NCBI GenBank assembly: GCA_038277395.1
Contig: CM076190.1
Span: 234,886,618-234,950,617 of the forward strand
DNA length: 64,000 nt
Direction of reading: 5' to 3'
Source: Dryocosmus kuriphilus
Lineage: Eukaryota; Arthropoda; Insecta; Hymenoptera; Cynipidae
Part shown: positions 1 through 10,229 of the stretch, in pieces
How the letters are laid out: each line of letters starts with the position of its first letter
How positions within the stretch are numbered: position 1 is the stretch's first letter
Position numbers and translations under genes: made by a program
Notes under the pieces: model-generated
What the model was told of the DNA's origin: nothing
The model's input: only the letters and a program-made list of their open reading frames with translations
Databases searched by the model: none

Positions 1-65
1 CCTCTGGTTGGGAGAGGGCTGCTCCTAGCCCCTCCTGGCTAGCATCGGTTTGTAGAGTGAATGTC

Positions 66-773
66 TTACTCCAGTCGGGACAAGCGAGGATCGGTGCGGT
101 GGTAAGTCGTTGCTTCAGTTCGTCGAAAACCTGCTGTTGGTCTGATGTCCACTCCCACCTTGCTTTCTTCCGTAGTAATTTGTGGAGTGGCGCCGCAACG
201 CGGGCCACGTCCTTTATGAATCTTCGGTACCACGAGATTAGGCCCAGAAATTGGCTGGGCCTCCTTCTGATTTTTAGGCGGGGTTAGATTCTGTATGGCT
301 GCTACCTTATCGGGGTCGGTCTGTAGTCCTTGGCTATTGACGATGTGTCCCAGATACTTGATTTCTCCTCGAAAGAACTGGCATTTGTCGGCGTTCGGGC
401 TGAGGTTTGCGTGGCGCAGTCTCTGGAAAACGTTGGTCAGTATCTCGAGGTGCTTCTCGAAAGTTGTGGTGCAGATTACTATGTCGTCCAGGTAGGCGAA
501 AGCGTTTGGAGCCATTTCGGGCGTGATCACCCGGTCCAACAGGTGCTGGAAGGTGGACGGTGCTGCGTGTAGACCGAACGGCATGACCGTAAATTCGTAG
601 AGCCCCTTTTCCGGCACGGTGAACGCTGTGAGTGGTTTACTATCTTCGGTGAGGGGTACGTGCCAGTACCCATTCTTAAGGTCGATCGTGGATAAATACC
701 TGGCCCCGCGCAGTTTGTCCAGGGTCGTATTGACTTGCGGCAAAGGGTAGGCGTCCTTCTCCGAGACGTGGTT
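66..773 (-). pseudogene. pol: pol continued: reverse transcriptase palm and thumb
   Basis: The sequence continues the RT frame after the nonsense codon. Visible motifs are LSTIDLKNGYWHVPL, the PFGLHAAPSTFQHLLDRV block, and the catalytic YLDD box at 483-494. The region after the box (KCQFFRGEIKYLGHIVNSQG) is the usual gypsy RT thumb. A frameshift near 255-262 moves the downstream RT/RNase H connection region into another frame, so the last ~65 residues of this open frame are not the native reading. RT would copy element RNA primed by tRNA-Lys. Confident as gypsy RT; non-functional as it stands. Confidence 0.85.
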
Positions 774-1691
774 TCATTTTCGGAAGTCCACACAGAATCT
801 GGGCCGGCCGTCCTTCCGCCGTGTAATGACGACTGGGGCGCTCCAGGGGCTCCTGGACGGTTGAATCACTCCTTCTCGAAGCATCTGGTCCACCTCTTCG
901 TCGATAATCTGCTGGATGGCGGGATTCCTTGGCCGGTAGCGTTGTTTGATCGGGGTGTTCTCTTTTAGTCGGATCTCGTGCTTGATCAACGGGGTGACCC
1001 CTCTCCTCTTGCCGCATCGTGCCAGTTGTTGACTTATGAACTCCTCAGCTGTTCTCTGGTTCTTCGGGTCGAGGTGTGTCATAGTTATTGGCCCCTCGAT
1101 AGCGTCCGCTTCTGTCTCCTTCCGTGCTGGTAGGGGAAACACTCTCGTTCCATTTAGGGTCATTTCCAGTTTCGCTTGGCCCAGTATGTCGAAACCAAGG
1201 AGGACATCGTGCTTCAGGTGTGGCATGACGGACACCTCTGCCTGGATGCGTTTGTTAGCTATCCGTAGCTGCCCGAGGAACCGGTCGCCCAGCGGCGATC
1301 TCGTACCGTTTGCCATGATGGCGATGCAGTTGTTTCTTTCCCGTGTCCACCCTTGGTTGATGCATAGCTTTGCGGTTCGGGGATTTACGTATGAGCAGAC
1401 GGATCCAGGGTCGACGAGAGCGTGGACGGTGCATCGCCCTATCCTCACTGGGACGAACACTCTCGGTTCGTGGTCTATGCACTGGGCTCGGACCGGGTAT
1501 GAGTCTGTTTCGCCCCGGCCCGCTGGTCGTTTCCCGGCCTCTCGCAGCTGCAGTCTCGAGAAAGGATGTCGTCTTGGCCACACCAGGAACAGAATTTTCG
1601 GGCTTCGTTGCGGCATTTCAGGCGTGAGTGACCTCGCTGCTTGCATCGCCAGCAGGTCTCGTGGCGTACGTAGTCGGGCTCGGTGGTGCAA
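774..1691 (-). pseudogene. pol: pol 5' part: aspartic protease and start of reverse transcriptase
   Basis: This frame is -1 relative to gag. It contains a retropepsin-like segment (VHALVDPGSVCSYV) where the family normally has D-S/T-G, so the active-site triplet here reads D-P-G. It is followed by the linker and the N-terminal fingers of a gypsy RT (IQPSRSPWSAPVVI, then RKDGRPRFCVDFRK). A TGA at 774-776 interrupts the RT directly after CVDFRK; the same frame continues beyond it with matching RT sequence, so this is a point nonsense change and not a frameshift. Protease would process Gag-Pol, but this copy is probably inactive. Confidence 0.8.
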
Positions 1692-2551
1692 GTCGGTTGC
1701 TTGGTTGGCTTCGGCTTCGGTTCTCCGCGGGTTTCTTTGGCTAGGAGCTGTTGGGTCTCTCTGACTTCCTCTACACGTTGTATCAAGTCATCGGTGGACG
1801 AGAGTTCTGGTAGGCGTATATATAGCCGAAATTCTGGCTTCATGTTGAAATATAGGGTCTCCAGGGCTCTGTTTGGGGTGAAGCCCCCGCGTCTCCTGAT
1901 GAGGGTAAGTAGAGCCGTGGCGTATGTTCTGAAGTCTTCTCGGTGGTCTTGGCGTCGGTTGTAAATCTGCTGGTCTAATTGCCTTAGTTCGCCGGGTGAC
2001 AGGTAGAATCGTCGCAGGCTTTGCTCTAGCTCCTGGAGGGTGGTGCTGTTGGCCGCGCATTTGCGATACCACAGCTGAGCGTCGCCCTTTAGCAGCTCGG
2101 GGAATCCCCTCAGTATCTGCTCGTTGGAGTATTGGTAGGCTTTCTGTAACTCGCCCAGCCTCTCCAGGAACCCGTACACGTTCTTCCCATCGAAATGGCA
2201 GTTCCACTTCCTCATCTGGTCTAGGGTTGAGCTGGGTCTCGTTGAGGGTTCCCTGAGTTCCTCTGTAGTGCCTCCTCCGTGTTCGGACCTTTGCGAGGAG
2301 GCTACTACTTGGTTCTGACGTAGCTGGTTCAGTTCCGCCTCCATTGTCTCTAGGTCCTTAGTGCGGTCCAACTCTTCCTTGTAGCCGGGTGCGTCCTCTG
2401 GTCTGTCCTCGAAAAGCTCTGGGTGGTCTCTCACCAGACTCACCATCCGTTGTCTTAGTATCGCTACTGAGCCCACCGGGTCTACTTGGTATTTTCTTAG
2501 CTCTTCCTCCAGTTGCTCTTTACTCAGCTTATAGATCCATGACACTTTCAT
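1475..2551 (-). CDS. gag: gag protein of the gypsy-like element
   Basis: This is an uninterrupted 358-residue frame starting at an ATG about 275 bases downstream of the primer binding site. Residues about 5-45 look like a SAP-type helix-extended-helix (pattern LSKEQLEEELRKY...GSVAILRQRM). Residues about 115-285 are a helical capsid-like region. Near residue 300 there is a CX2CX4HX4C zinc knuckle (CWRCKQRGHSRLKC), followed by a second, degenerate Cys cluster. Such proteins package element RNA. The frame overlaps pol by 217 bases, with pol in the -1 frame, as expected if pol is made by -1 frameshifting; I did not find an unambiguous slippery heptamer. A gag with a similar N-terminus occurs at 35868. 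Confidence 0.8.
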   Translation of the reverse strand: MKVSWIYKLSKEQLEEELRKYQVDPVGSVAILRQRMVSLVRDHPELFEDRPEDAPGYKEELDRTKDLETMEAELNQLRQNQVVASSQRSEHGGGTTEELREPSTRPSSTLDQMRKWNCHFDGKNVYGFLERLGELQKAYQYSNEQILRGFPELLKGDAQLWYRKCAANSTTLQELEQSLRRFYLSPGELRQLDQQIYNRRQDHREDFRTYATALLTLIRRRGGFTPNRALETLYFNMKPEFRLYIRLPELSSTDDLIQRVEEVRETQQLLAKETRGEPKPKPTKQPTCTTEPDYVRHETCWRCKQRGHSRLKCRNEARKFCSWCGQDDILSRDCSCERPGNDQRAGAKQTHTRSEPSA

Positions 2552-2826
2552 GGTGGTCGGTGTTGCTCGTTGGCGTTGCTTGCTTGTCTGGACACGGGAG
2601 TGGATCAGCTAAGACTGTGCGTTTGGTTCTGTCGACTCTGGCTTTATAGCCCCTGCTTTGATTTCTGTGCGCTGCCTGGGATGCGTCGCTTCCTTGTGGT
2701 GGGGGGACGTGGGGATGATCGGCGCAGCTGTCGTACGATTTATACAGGTTCGGGCCGCTAGAGGGGGAAACCCCTACTTTCGATACAATGGTGTCGGTGC
2801 TTTTTTTTTTTTTTTTTCGGAAAACG

Positions 2827-2844
2827 GTCCCTGTTCGGGCGCCA
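2827..2844 (-). other. Primer binding site, tRNA-Lys type
   Basis: On the minus strand the 18 bases read TGGCGCCCGAACAGGGAC, complementary to the 3' end of the tRNA-Lys that primes many retroelements. It directly follows the LTR end (…TTACA on the minus strand), so it fixes that LTR boundary at 2845. Confidence 0.9.
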
Positions 2845-3426
2845 TGTAACGCTGCTAATTTACCCGCCCTATGTTTTCTTAGGTTCCCCTACCGGATGTC
2901 TCAGCCTAGCCAGGGTAGGATGCGGGGACAAGGGTAAAAGCAGTGAAAATATATTCGGAGGTTTACCAAATAAACAATAAACTATATTCTGCCTATAATA
3001 TACAACTCTAAATGTGTTGGTGTGTGTGCAAGTGTGTGTGGATGTCGGGAGAGTGCGTGTGGTCGAAGTACAATGCTACCTGTATGTGTTTGTTTGTGTG
3101 AATGGATATAATGCAAAGGATGATGTCGGCAGTCGGTGTGCGCGAACCGAGCGGGCCCAGCCCGCTCGTGGTGGAGGCGCTGAATTCTCGGTTCGTCGTT
3201 CGGCGTTGCGTGTTGGGTTCGCCACCCGGGTGTCCCTATAACAAGAGTACATGTGGTGTGGTGAGGTAGTATCCCTCTCAGTGGGAGCTGCGAATCGGGC
3301 CGCCGGTGGTTCGAACGCTCCGCCCCGCGGTACGGTCGGGTGGTCGGGGCGGCGTTCGCGGTATACGGTATGCGTCCCGTTCATGCGTCAGGTGGGTCTC
3401 CGGAGTCGCTGGCCTTGGTCTCATTC

Positions 3427-3450
3427 GGGGGGGGGGGGGGGGGGGGGGGG
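3427..3450. repeat. Poly-G tract, 24 G
   Basis: An uninterrupted run of 24 G precedes the minisatellite. It could form G-quadruplex structure or be an assembly or length-error hotspot. Confidence 0.95.
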
Positions 3451-3451
3451 T

Positions 3452-4290
3452 GTACCGACCGGAAGGGTGGCCAGGGTGTTCCTGGATCACGACTTCCGTG
3501 TCGCATGGGCCGACCATGGTGGTAACGCATCCATCGGCACATACGTCGGTATCTGGAGGAGGATGGGTGCGGGTACCGACCGGAAGGGTGGCCAGGGTGT
3601 TCCTGGATCACGACTTCCGTGTCGCATGGGCCGACCATGGTGGTAACACATTCATCGGCACATAAGTCGGTATCTGGAGGAGGATGGGTGCGGGTACCGA
3701 TCGGAAGGGTGGCCAGGGTGTTCCTGGATCACGACTTCCGTGTCGCATGGGCCGACCATGGTGGTAACGCATTCATCGGCACATACGTCGGTATCTGGAG
3801 GAGGATGGGTGCGGGTACCGACCGGAAGGGTGGCCAGGGTGTTCCTGGATCACGACTTCCGTGTCGCATGGGCCGACCATGGTGGTAACGCATTCATCGG
3901 CACATACGTCGGTATCTGGAGGAGGATGGGTGCGGGTACCGACCGGAAGGGTGGCCAGGGTGTTCCTGGATCACGACTTCCGTGTCGCATGGGCCGACCA
4001 TGGTGGTAACGCATTCATCGGCACATACGTCTGTATCTGGAGGAGGATGGGTGCGGGTACCGACCGGAAGGGTGGCCAGGGTGTTCCTGGATCACGACTT
4101 CCGTGTCGCATGGGCCGACCATGGTGGTAACGCATTCATCGGCACATACGTCGGTATCTGGAGGAGGATGGGTGCGGGTACCGACCGGAAGGGTGGCCAG
4201 GGTGTTCCTGGATCACGACTTCCGTGTCGCATGGGCCGACCATGGTGGTAACGCATCCATCGGCACATACGTCGGTATCTGGAGGAAGGA
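3452..4290. repeat. 121-bp minisatellite, ~6.9 copies
   Basis: The unit starts GTACCGACCGGAAGGGTGGC and recurs every 121 bases (about 3452, 3573, 3694, 3815, 3936, 4057, 4178), with only one or a few substitutions between copies. The last copy degrades into a GGAAGGTAGGTAGGG-type sequence. Since 121 is not a multiple of three, the overlapping ~89-residue frames it creates on the plus strand are artefacts of the repeat and not genes. Confidence 0.97.
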
Positions 4291-4596
4291 AGGTAGGTAG
4301 GGTAGGGATGGGGGCCAGGTCGTCGTCGGTCGCGTCCGTCATCTTCGTCGGCTGGTAACTCTGCCACGGTGTACCCGTCCACAGAGGAACCAGTGCAGCT
4401 TCTTCTCGTTGAGACCAGTCGATTTGACTCGACTGGGCGCACCGAGTGAAGTGCCACGAGCCACGTCTCGTTCGTCCTTATAACGACGCGATCGGTGGCG
4501 CGCGTCGGCGCACTGGTTGCTCCGTGGGGAAGGGATGGTGAGTGCAACTCAGGGCCGGCTGAAGGTGTTATAGCGGTGTGCGGATATCGCGTGACA

Positions 4597-5071
4597 AGTT
4601 AACAAAGAGTATTACCTTGAAGTTATGCGCCGCTTGCGTGAAACAATACGAAAAAAACGTCCGGAATTGTGGAAAAACCAGTCATGGTTATTGCACCACG
4701 ATAATGCGCCAGCTCACACGTCATTGCTTGTTCGTAATTTTTTGGCCAATAAAAACACCATAATCATGCCTCAGCCACCGTATTCACCAGATTTGGCTCC
4801 CTGCGACTTTTTCCTGTTTCCAAAACTGAAAAGACCCATGAAAGGACGGCGTTTTGCGACGTTTGAGGAAATAAAGACCTCATCGCTGGAAGAGCTGAAG
4901 GCTGTACCAAAAACTGCTTATCAGAAATGCTTTGAGGGTTGGAAAAAGCACTGGCACAAATGTATTATATCCGAGGGGGATTACTTTGAAGGGAACAACA
5001 TCAATATTGATGAATAAATAAACAGTTTTTGATCAAAATAAAAAGTCACCTTACTTCCTGATCACACCTCT
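4597..5071 (+). pseudogene. Mariner transposase, C-terminal half, with 3' terminal repeat
   Basis: The frame from 4598 to the TAA at 5015 encodes the C-terminal ~140 residues of a DD34D mariner transposase: VNKEYYLEVMRRLRE, HHDNAPAHT with the second catalytic Asp, and PPYSPDLAPCDFFLFPKLK with the third Asp 34 residues later. The N-terminal DNA-binding domain and first Asp are missing because the gypsy LTR begins exactly where homology stops. A terminal-repeat-like stretch ends near 5071 (GTCACCTTACTTCCTGATCA, then CACCTC). Confidence 0.85.
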
Positions 5072-5310
5072 TATGTGGGGGTTTTCGGGACCAAAAAAGA
5101 AAGGACAAAAAATCTTTAAATCTTTTCGTGAAAACGCGTACCTTTTCTTGTGGAACAGACTATATTCGTCGATTTCCCCAACAAATGCGTTAATTTTTCC
5201 CAAAAAGAGGCGATTAAACGCAAAAAGAGTAGGAAAGCGGCCCCAGGCAGCACTCGTAAATAAAAATAAACATAAAAAATGGATTCCTTGTCCTTGAAAA
5301 CCCCCATATA
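5072..5310. repeat. Possible small foldback (MITE-like) element
   Basis: The left end TATGTGGGGGTTTTCGGGAC and the reverse complement of the right end (TATATGGGGGTTTTCAAGGAC without its last base) match over about 16 of 20 bases. The interior has no convincing coding sequence; open frames on both strands here are incidental. It sits directly against the mariner end. Confidence 0.4.
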
Positions 5311-5739
5311 CACACAAAAAGAAAGAGTTCATTTGTGTTTTTAATGCAGTTTCTAAACCAATCCTTGAATATGTTGAAAACAAACCTATTTGCTTAAAAT
5401 GAGCCATAGAACACCGTTAGGGGGTAACCGATATCGAATTTTTTCGCTCCATACAATTTGACCCGCCCTAATATATATATAAGCTGATAATTTCGTTTGC
5501 AGTTATTTTTAGTCTCAGGAAATTAGTATTTGTTTACGCGTAATCCTGATTTTAATAGCTGGTGCTTACCAATGCTCTGACTAGGAACTTCTACACCAGG
5601 ATGAAGTTCGACCGGAGGCAGAGGTTGAATTCCTAGGGAATGAAGAAGCCCATCAGGAACAGTAAGTCCACGACGAGGTTGAGGTCTGATAGGAACAGAA
5701 GGCGCACAAAGACTTATTTCTGTAAGGGGAAGAAGAAGT

Positions 5740-5740
<1 letters not shown>
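5311..5740. other. Intergenic, nothing recognised
   Basis: AT-rich sequence with no gene, RNA or clear repeat that I can support. Confidence 0.5.

Positions 5741-5785
<45 letters not shown>
5741..5785. repeat. (ATT)n microsatellite
   Basis: Fifteen ATT units, followed by GGGCCCACCTCCTCCCACAGG. The same junction (TAA)n/TGGGCCCACCTC occurs at the tail of the SINE-like repeat near 62.38 kb, so this is probably a tail fragment of that family on the minus strand. Confidence 0.85.
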
Positions 5786-5987
5786 GGGCCCACCTCCTCC
5801 CACAGGTTTTGGAAGCTTGGATCATGATTTCTCTTTTAAGTGATCCAATACCAAAGCAACTGAAACATATACGTCATCCACTTCTGCTCCTTCTACCCAG
5901 AAGGTAAGCACGAGGGGGAATTTTTTGCCAAGTGACTGCGCTGAGCACTGTAATTTTTCTTTAGCACATACCGCCGATGTTTTTACT

Positions 5988-6535
5988 AGGCCAGCGAAGA
6001 ATTATTATTATTATCATTATGATTTTGCCAGCGTCCTCCCACAAGTGATCATGACCCGGTGCTTCGTTACTAGACATGGTCGCGAACGCTGCAAGTGCTC
6101 AGTAGATTCGTTGGTGTCAGATGACATTTTAAAGACCATTTTCCTTGCGCATTCTTCAAATAGATGAAATAATCCTCATCTAGCCACGAAGCAACGCACC
6201 TTTCGCTCAGGTCTGAAGGGATGTCTGAAGTAAGAGGTGTTATTTTTAGTTGAGTAATTCATAAATGGCTTAGACGATGCTTGAAGGATCACTCCATAAG
6301 CAGTGACCCCAGTCAGGCAACATTATCAGAGACATAAAATATCAATGCCTGTTGCTTTTTGTTTTATACAAACATTGACCCCTGTCAGGAAGCATAATCA
6401 CATAAATTTTTCTCAATTCCTATAGGTCAATCGAAATAAAAATCAAGAGATGCTTATCCCAGGTGCCAAGGGGACAAAGCACGCCTCTTACAGAGATTCA
6501 ATAGCACACCTGGAAATCGAAACCAGAGCACTCGT
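5988..6535 (-). repeat. SINE-like dispersed repeat, copy 1
   Basis: It matches 61846-62392 in inverted orientation over ~550 bases, including blocks such as CATGACCCGG, GCAACATTATCAGAGACAT and TGCTTATCCCAGGTGC. On the minus strand the head contains GGTTTCGATTTCC, close to a tRNA B box, and the tail is (TAA)n-like. That would make it a tRNA-derived SINE, though a LINE 3' end is also possible. The 5' head is cut by the foldback element at 6540. Confidence 0.5.
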
Positions 6536-6539
6536 CCAA

Positions 6540-6935
6540 AAAGGACCTTCACTTTGATGAAATATAAGGTGAAATTCTTTTTTTTTTTTTGCAACAAAAG
6601 TAACAAGTGCCTCAAGACGATCTAAGTGCATTTTTAATAAAATCATAATTTTTTGTAAGTATCTCTTAAATTATGCGGATTTGAGAAAAAGTTATGGAAG
6701 AAAATTTGTAGGAAATTAAATTCTCTACAAAAAGGATCCTTCTCAGTTTCTTCATAAAATGTATATTTATGGAGATATTCTCAATAATATATTCATTAGC
6801 TCCATATAATCAATATTCTAAGAACTAAAAACGTCATTAATCACCTACAACTCACATCGTTTTGAGGCACGTGTTATTTTCGTTAAAAAAAAAATTCCCC
6901 CGTATTTTTTCATCAAAATGAAGGTTTCCTTGGGG
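6540..6935. repeat. Foldback / MITE-like element
   Basis: The segments 6543-6625 and 6850-6930 are inverted copies. Each contains CTTCA-TTTGATGAAA, a homopolymer, and GTGCCTCAA-ACGAT in opposite orientation. The interior is AT-rich and non-coding. Confidence 0.6.
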
Positions 6936-7906
6936 CTTCGGATATTGAGACCCTGAGCACGTTCTCAAGGCGCCTGCACGAAGGCAACCCAAGATCCCAG
7001 GGAGTAGCAGGGAGGTTGCGTAACTCGCGGGAAGAAGGAACTTTTCGGCGACTCGAGAGCGAGCCGCGAGCTCCAACAGCTCCAGGAGTTGGGTGGAATA
7101 AGGAGTTCACTCTTTATCTCTGACTCACCCTGGTGTCAGGTCAACCACGACGGAGGTAGGTTTAAGAGATCACTTTTAACACTGAGTCAAATGTCTTGGT
7201 TCACCCGGAGATTCGTATAGCTTTTCACTAGCTGGCCTTACAGGTATTGAAAGACTTGCGAGAATCTTGCTTGCGTCCTCGAAGGAGAGGTTTCACAGAC
7301 GCCGTTGTCCTGGATCACGAAGCTAGTGGAGTTGAAAGTTTACTTTCTCCGTCTGGCTCGCACATGTTCAGGATAGAAGGATTTCGTGAAAGTTGAAAGG
7401 AACGATTTTCGATTCAAGGTGCGGGTTAGTGCAGTCATGGAGTATTGAGTCCACTCAATACTTCCGATGTACACACTAACCCATCGTGAATCTCCGATCA
7501 CTCCACATCGAAAACTAACCGTTGGCAATTTGCCTCAACCTTCTACTCCTAGATCTGTTCATAATTGAATAAAGTATCAGAACAAATCCTTGATAGGAAT
7601 AATTATATAATTCGAATATATATTGTCTTATATGTCTCATTTTCATGATTAGATTTGATAAAACATAATAGCTACGAGTTCTCTTTATATTAATAAATAA
7701 GTTGAAGGAATTTTTTTCCAACAAAGGATTTCCTTTTTTATAGAGATTTGATGTATTAAGGAATAAAAATTTGAATAAAATATTTTGTGTGATTTTAAAT
7801 CAAATTTTATCCTTTCACTCGTTAGAGCCCTTATCCAATTTGATTACATTTTAAATAGCAATTAAAATTAATAAACTTAACTAAACGCAAAAAGTGGAGG
7901 GTTATA

Positions 7907-7910
<4 letters not shown>
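6936..7910. other. Intergenic, nothing recognised
   Basis: The first ~600 bases have a more mixed base composition, the rest is AT-rich. No coding or RNA feature can be supported. Confidence 0.5.

Positions 7911-7960
<50 letters not shown>
7911..7960. repeat. (AT)n microsatellite
   Basis: Twenty-five AT units immediately at the 3' end of LINE-C copy 1, consistent with insertion of that LINE into a simple repeat. Confidence 0.95.
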
Positions 7961-7968
<8 letters not shown>

Positions 7969-8510
7969 GAGTGGTGGACGAAACACATAACTTCATAAAC
8001 GTCCGCGGCCATGCACGACACGATAGTAAAAACAATAATAATATAACATTAATAACAACAAAAAATTATAAGAAGCTACTCACAAAGCAATGAAACAAAA
8101 CAAACAAACAGCTAAAATAAAGTAAAATTAATTGTCAAAAAATAAAAATTCTTAAAGTGGTGTCGCCAAACCTCCCTCATATACGCGGCATAACCTTGAT
8201 TAGAGAAGACGATTAGCCGCTATTATTGTTAACGCCCAAAAGGCTCCGGACGATGCGACAGGTGTTCAGCAGCATCGCCTTCTGTATAAGATATTAAATT
8301 TTCCTAGCTCCCAGGTCTTGCAGGTGCTGGAAGCACCTCGCCTGTACGTTCCCTGTGGAGGATATCACGAGCGGGTGATTATGCCTGACTAGGTGGACCG
8401 TCAGGATAGTCCTGTCCCAATAGAGGAGATTATGTTCGTTCTCTAACAATCTTACCGGGTAGTATATGTAGTAAGGCTTACACTCCTTTAGCAAACCAAG
8501 ATTCAGGGTA

Positions 8511-9840
8511 ATACGAGGGGCTACCCAAAAGAAACCGAACTACTTTTGTACAAAGTTATTATTTTGAGTTTTCTACAAAAAACATTTAATCTCCTTCAAA
8601 GTACTCTCCATTGGAGACAATACACTTAGCTAATCTTTTATTCCATTGTTCGAAACATTTTTTTAATTCCTCTTTTGTGATGCTTGACAGCGCCTCCGTC
8701 GTTTTTTCCTTCACTTCAGATACGTCCGCAAAACGCTTTCCTTTCATGTCCCTTTTCATTCGGGGGAATAAAAAAAAGTCACAGGGGGCTAAATCGGGTG
8801 AATAGGGTGGGTGAGGAACAGTGGCCATGCTATTTTTGGTCAAAAATCGGCGCACAGAAAGAGCTGTGTGAGCCGGGGCGTTGTCGTGGTGGAAAAAACC
8901 GGTCCCCCGACTGCCACAAATCAGGCCTTTTCCGTCGTAAAATGTTGCGCAATCTTTTCAAGACTTCCAGGTAAAATGCCTGATTAACTGTCTGACCCGG
9001 TGGAACAAATTCTGAATGAACGACTCGTCTCACATCGAAAAAACAAATGAGCATCTTCTTAACGTTTGACCTCACCTGACGAGCTTTTTTAGGGCGAGGC
9101 GAATTTTGAGTCTTCCATTGACTTGACTGTTGCTTAGTTTCAGGATCGTATCCATAACACCACGATTCGTCACCTGTTATGACCTTGGAAAAAAAGTTTG
9201 GATCATTTTGGAATTCCTCCTTCAAAGCAGAGCATGCTTGCACGCGTCCTTGTTTTTCCTCTGCAGTCAGCAGTCGAGGAACAAATTTTGCAGCCACCCT
9301 TCTCATCCCCAAATCTTCACTTAGAATTCTCTCTACTGAACTCCAACTCACGCCTGATTTCCCCACAACTTCTTCGATGGTCCTTCGTCGATCTTCCAGG
9401 ATGATTTCACGAATTTTTTCAACATTTTCGTCGGTTCGGGCCGTCGAAGGACGTCCAGAGCGAGGTTGATCGTCAATTGACATTTCCCCACTTTTAAAAC
9501 GAGAAAACAACTCGAACACTAGAGTTTTTCCCATAGCATCATCCTTGTAGGCCGTTTTTAACATTTGAAGAGTTTCTGTGCCCGTTTTCCCGAGCAGGAA
9601 GCAAAACCTCACGTTGGCACGCTGATCACGAAAATCAACCATCACAAAAAACGACAGGCGCGCAAAAGCAACAGTCACAAAAAAAATTACACACACCAAA
9701 TGCAACCTTACACAGTGATAGCAGTTGGCATACTAACTGGTGAAAAGTGCCTCTATACGCATCTACCCGCAAAAACCCGGTACTACAACAACTCCGCTCC
9801 CCACAACATCAGTTCGGTTTCTTTTGGGTAGGCCCTCGCA
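8511..9840 (-). mobile_element. Mariner element, 1330 bp, complete with terminal inverted repeats
   Basis: The left terminal repeat (8513-8540) and right terminal repeat (9812-9839) are inverted and match at about 26 of 28 positions. TA dinucleotides flank at 8509-8510 and 9841-9842, the standard mariner target duplication. Removing the element joins LINE-C coding sequence on both sides to match copy 2, which confirms the boundaries. The interior carries a transposase with one frameshift. Confidence 0.92.
8586..9642 (-). pseudogene. Mariner transposase, one frameshift
   Basis: The start is taken at the ATG giving MVDFRDQRANVRFCF; an upstream in-frame ATG at 9705 exists but lacks family similarity. 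The N-terminal helix-turn-helix region includes SRFKSGEMSIDDQPRSGRPS. The first catalytic Asp is in VITGDESWCYGYDPE. The second (HDNAPAHT) and third (PPYSPDLAPCDFF) are spaced 34 apart, so it is DD34D. An A6 tract at 8893-8898 carries one extra base that shifts the frame immediately before HHDNAPAHT; otherwise the frame is open to the stop. It is the least decayed transposase in the window. Confidence 0.88.
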
Positions 9841-10229
9841 TACTGGTGGATAATCTCAGCAGCATCATTGTGTCTGCGGTTATATTCCTGCAAAGCAAGC
9901 ATCGTAAAGCCATATATGATGTGCTCGATTGTTTCATTGGGATTTGCACAGAGGCGATACTTATCAATTTCCGTCTGAATATTGAGGATGTGCTTTTGGT
10001 AGTTCCTCGTATCCATTACTCTATCTAGGATAGCAATAACAAACCTCTTCGTTTCCGGAAACAGTTCTCCCCGCTTTAGCCAAACGTTTGAAGCATCGGT
10101 ATCCATGCATGAAAGATCTAGTGTTTGGGGGTGCTTTCCATGCTGTCGTCTACCTCGCCATTGATCATTAAGATGTTCAACAGTCAGGAGTGCAAGCTTC
10201 AGAAGAGTGTACAGGTCTACTCTACAGAT

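Larger units (their letters stand above)
1..4596 (-). mobile_element. Ty3/gypsy-like LTR retrotransposon, incomplete (runs off the left edge)
   Basis: Read on the minus strand, the element runs LTR, primer binding site, leader, gag, protease, reverse transcriptase, and then leaves the window. The order LTR-PBS-gag-PR-RT and the RT and protease motifs are of Ty3/gypsy type. The polyprotein has an in-frame stop and a frameshift in pol, so this copy is probably dead. The 3' LTR, RNase H end and integrase lie outside the window. The right-hand end at about 4596 abuts a 5'-truncated mariner, which suggests that this element inserted into a mariner. Confidence 0.85.
2845..4596 (-). repeat. Putative 5' LTR of the gypsy-like element (~1.75 kb)
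   Basis: The inner boundary is set by the primer binding site. On the minus strand the LTR would begin TGTCAC at 4596 and end GTTACA at 2845, an imperfect TG...CA inverted terminus. The outer boundary is inferred from this terminus and from recognisable mariner sequence starting immediately after it. The LTR contains a G24 tract and the 121-bp minisatellite. The partner LTR is outside the window, so identity cannot be tested here. Confidence 0.6.

Noticed and set aside
57..2849. Plus-strand frames opposite gag-pol, up to 242 residues
   Set aside because: Shadows of the minus-strand gag and pol frames.
3251..4300. Series of overlapping ~89-residue plus-strand frames (RPTMVV-type proteins)
   Set aside because: They recur every 121 bases because the DNA is a tandem repeat; the frames shift between units and show no codon constraint.
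8511..9840. CTACCC-like direct similarity near 8521 and 9765 as terminal repeats of the mariner
   Set aside because: That pair is direct, not inverted; the true inverted pair is 8513-8540 and 9812-9839, confirmed by the TA flanks and the LINE-C join.
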